A DNA stretch of 64,000 nt from Arthrobacter sp. P2b (lineage in GTDB: Bacteria; Actinomycetota; Actinomycetes; Actinomycetales; Micrococcaceae), in contig NZ_FVZL01000008.1 in the NCBI RefSeq assembly GCF_900168295.1, positions 99,726-163,725 of the forward strand. The letters are read 5' to 3'. Below are positions 63,909-64,000 of this stretch, piece after piece (the stretch's first letter is position 1; every line of letters starts with the position of its first letter). The notes below the pieces were generated by a model. It was not told the DNA's origin. It saw nothing but the letters and a program-made list of their open reading frames with translations, and did not search any database. Both the position numbers and the translations under genes were made by a program.

Positions 63909-64000
63909 GTTGCCTCATTGCAATACCTCCGGGAAGACTAATACGTTGCCTCAAATGAAAACCTCCGCTTCTGCGTGATCGTTGCCTCGTTGCAGAGGCT
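63909..64000 (+). repeat. 36-base tandem repeats at the window edge
   Basis: GTTGCCTC recurs at 63909, 63945 and 63981, exactly 36 bases apart; units 1 and 2 also share ACCTCCG 15-16 bases into each unit. The third unit is cut by the window end. Unit interiors differ. No gene was seen after the HAD stop. Confidence 0.5.

Noticed and set aside
63909..64000. CRISPR array
   Set aside because: Period of 36 bases fits, but only 8 plus 7 bases are conserved per unit and there is no repeat-spacer structure or cas gene in view.

Overview
The window is a 64 kb piece of a high-GC actinobacterial chromosome. Protein content points to Micrococcaceae, close to Arthrobacter/Pseudarthrobacter: ClpS next to a DUF2017 protein, malate:quinone oxidoreductase, a mycobacterial-type SerA, SbcCD, a class F-like sortase, and many genes whose -10 box lies 6-7 bases before the start codon (leaderless mRNAs). 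This is inferred from gene content and motifs; no database search was run. No rRNA, phage or insertion sequence was seen.

Layout. 1-4755: pncB (5' end only, minus strand), clpS, DUF2017, murI, a metallo-beta-lactamase hydrolase, rph and rdgB, closed by a bidirectional terminator. 4828-9494: DedA membrane protein, exonuclease-BRCT protein, DUF4395, ADP-ribosylglycohydrolase, aquaporin. 9551-20912: sbcDC, two MFS transporters (one behind a 9-codon upstream ORF, one divergent from an IclR regulator with paired operators), phosphoribosyltransferase, alpha/beta hydrolase, amino acid permease. 21136-27084: a five-gene NAD operon (nrtR-nadA-nadB-nadC-cysteine desulfurase) with a strong palindromic operator; nadB carries an in-frame insertion that includes a copy of a dispersed repeat. 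27162-38776: DUF1684, a lipoprotein, a transglutaminase-like protein, a MarR/LLM oxidoreductase operon with its operator, an RND exporter, mqo, a peptide-type binding protein, and a fasciclin lipoprotein behind a SigK-like promoter. 39044-41879: tRNA-Leu(TAG), Bcp peroxiredoxin, MarR, tRNA-Lys(CTT), and a membrane-anchored low-complexity protein with a sunset-like tail.

42202-59175 is a branched-chain amino acid region: ilvD, an ilvB leader peptide with attenuator, ilvB-ilvN-ilvC, serA, then leuB and ilvE. Between serA and leuB lie a two-gene ABC exporter, metG, and a surface protein/sortase pair. 59276-64000 holds a hypothetical protein, an MBL hydrolase, an FAH-family protein, gltX and a HAD phosphatase, and ends in a 36-base tandem repeat cut by the window edge.

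The most unusual locus is 55011-56864. A secreted protein with two KITICHATGS domains and a candidate NVQTA sorting signal precedes a sortase that has the catalytic His and Cys but no Arg after the Cys. The surface gene has an upstream region with two interlocked long inverted repeats (order A-B-A'-B'), suggesting a pseudoknot or switching RNA. Other points worth a second look are the nadB insertion, the SigK-like promoter, the ilvB attenuator and the very frequent leaderless arrangement.
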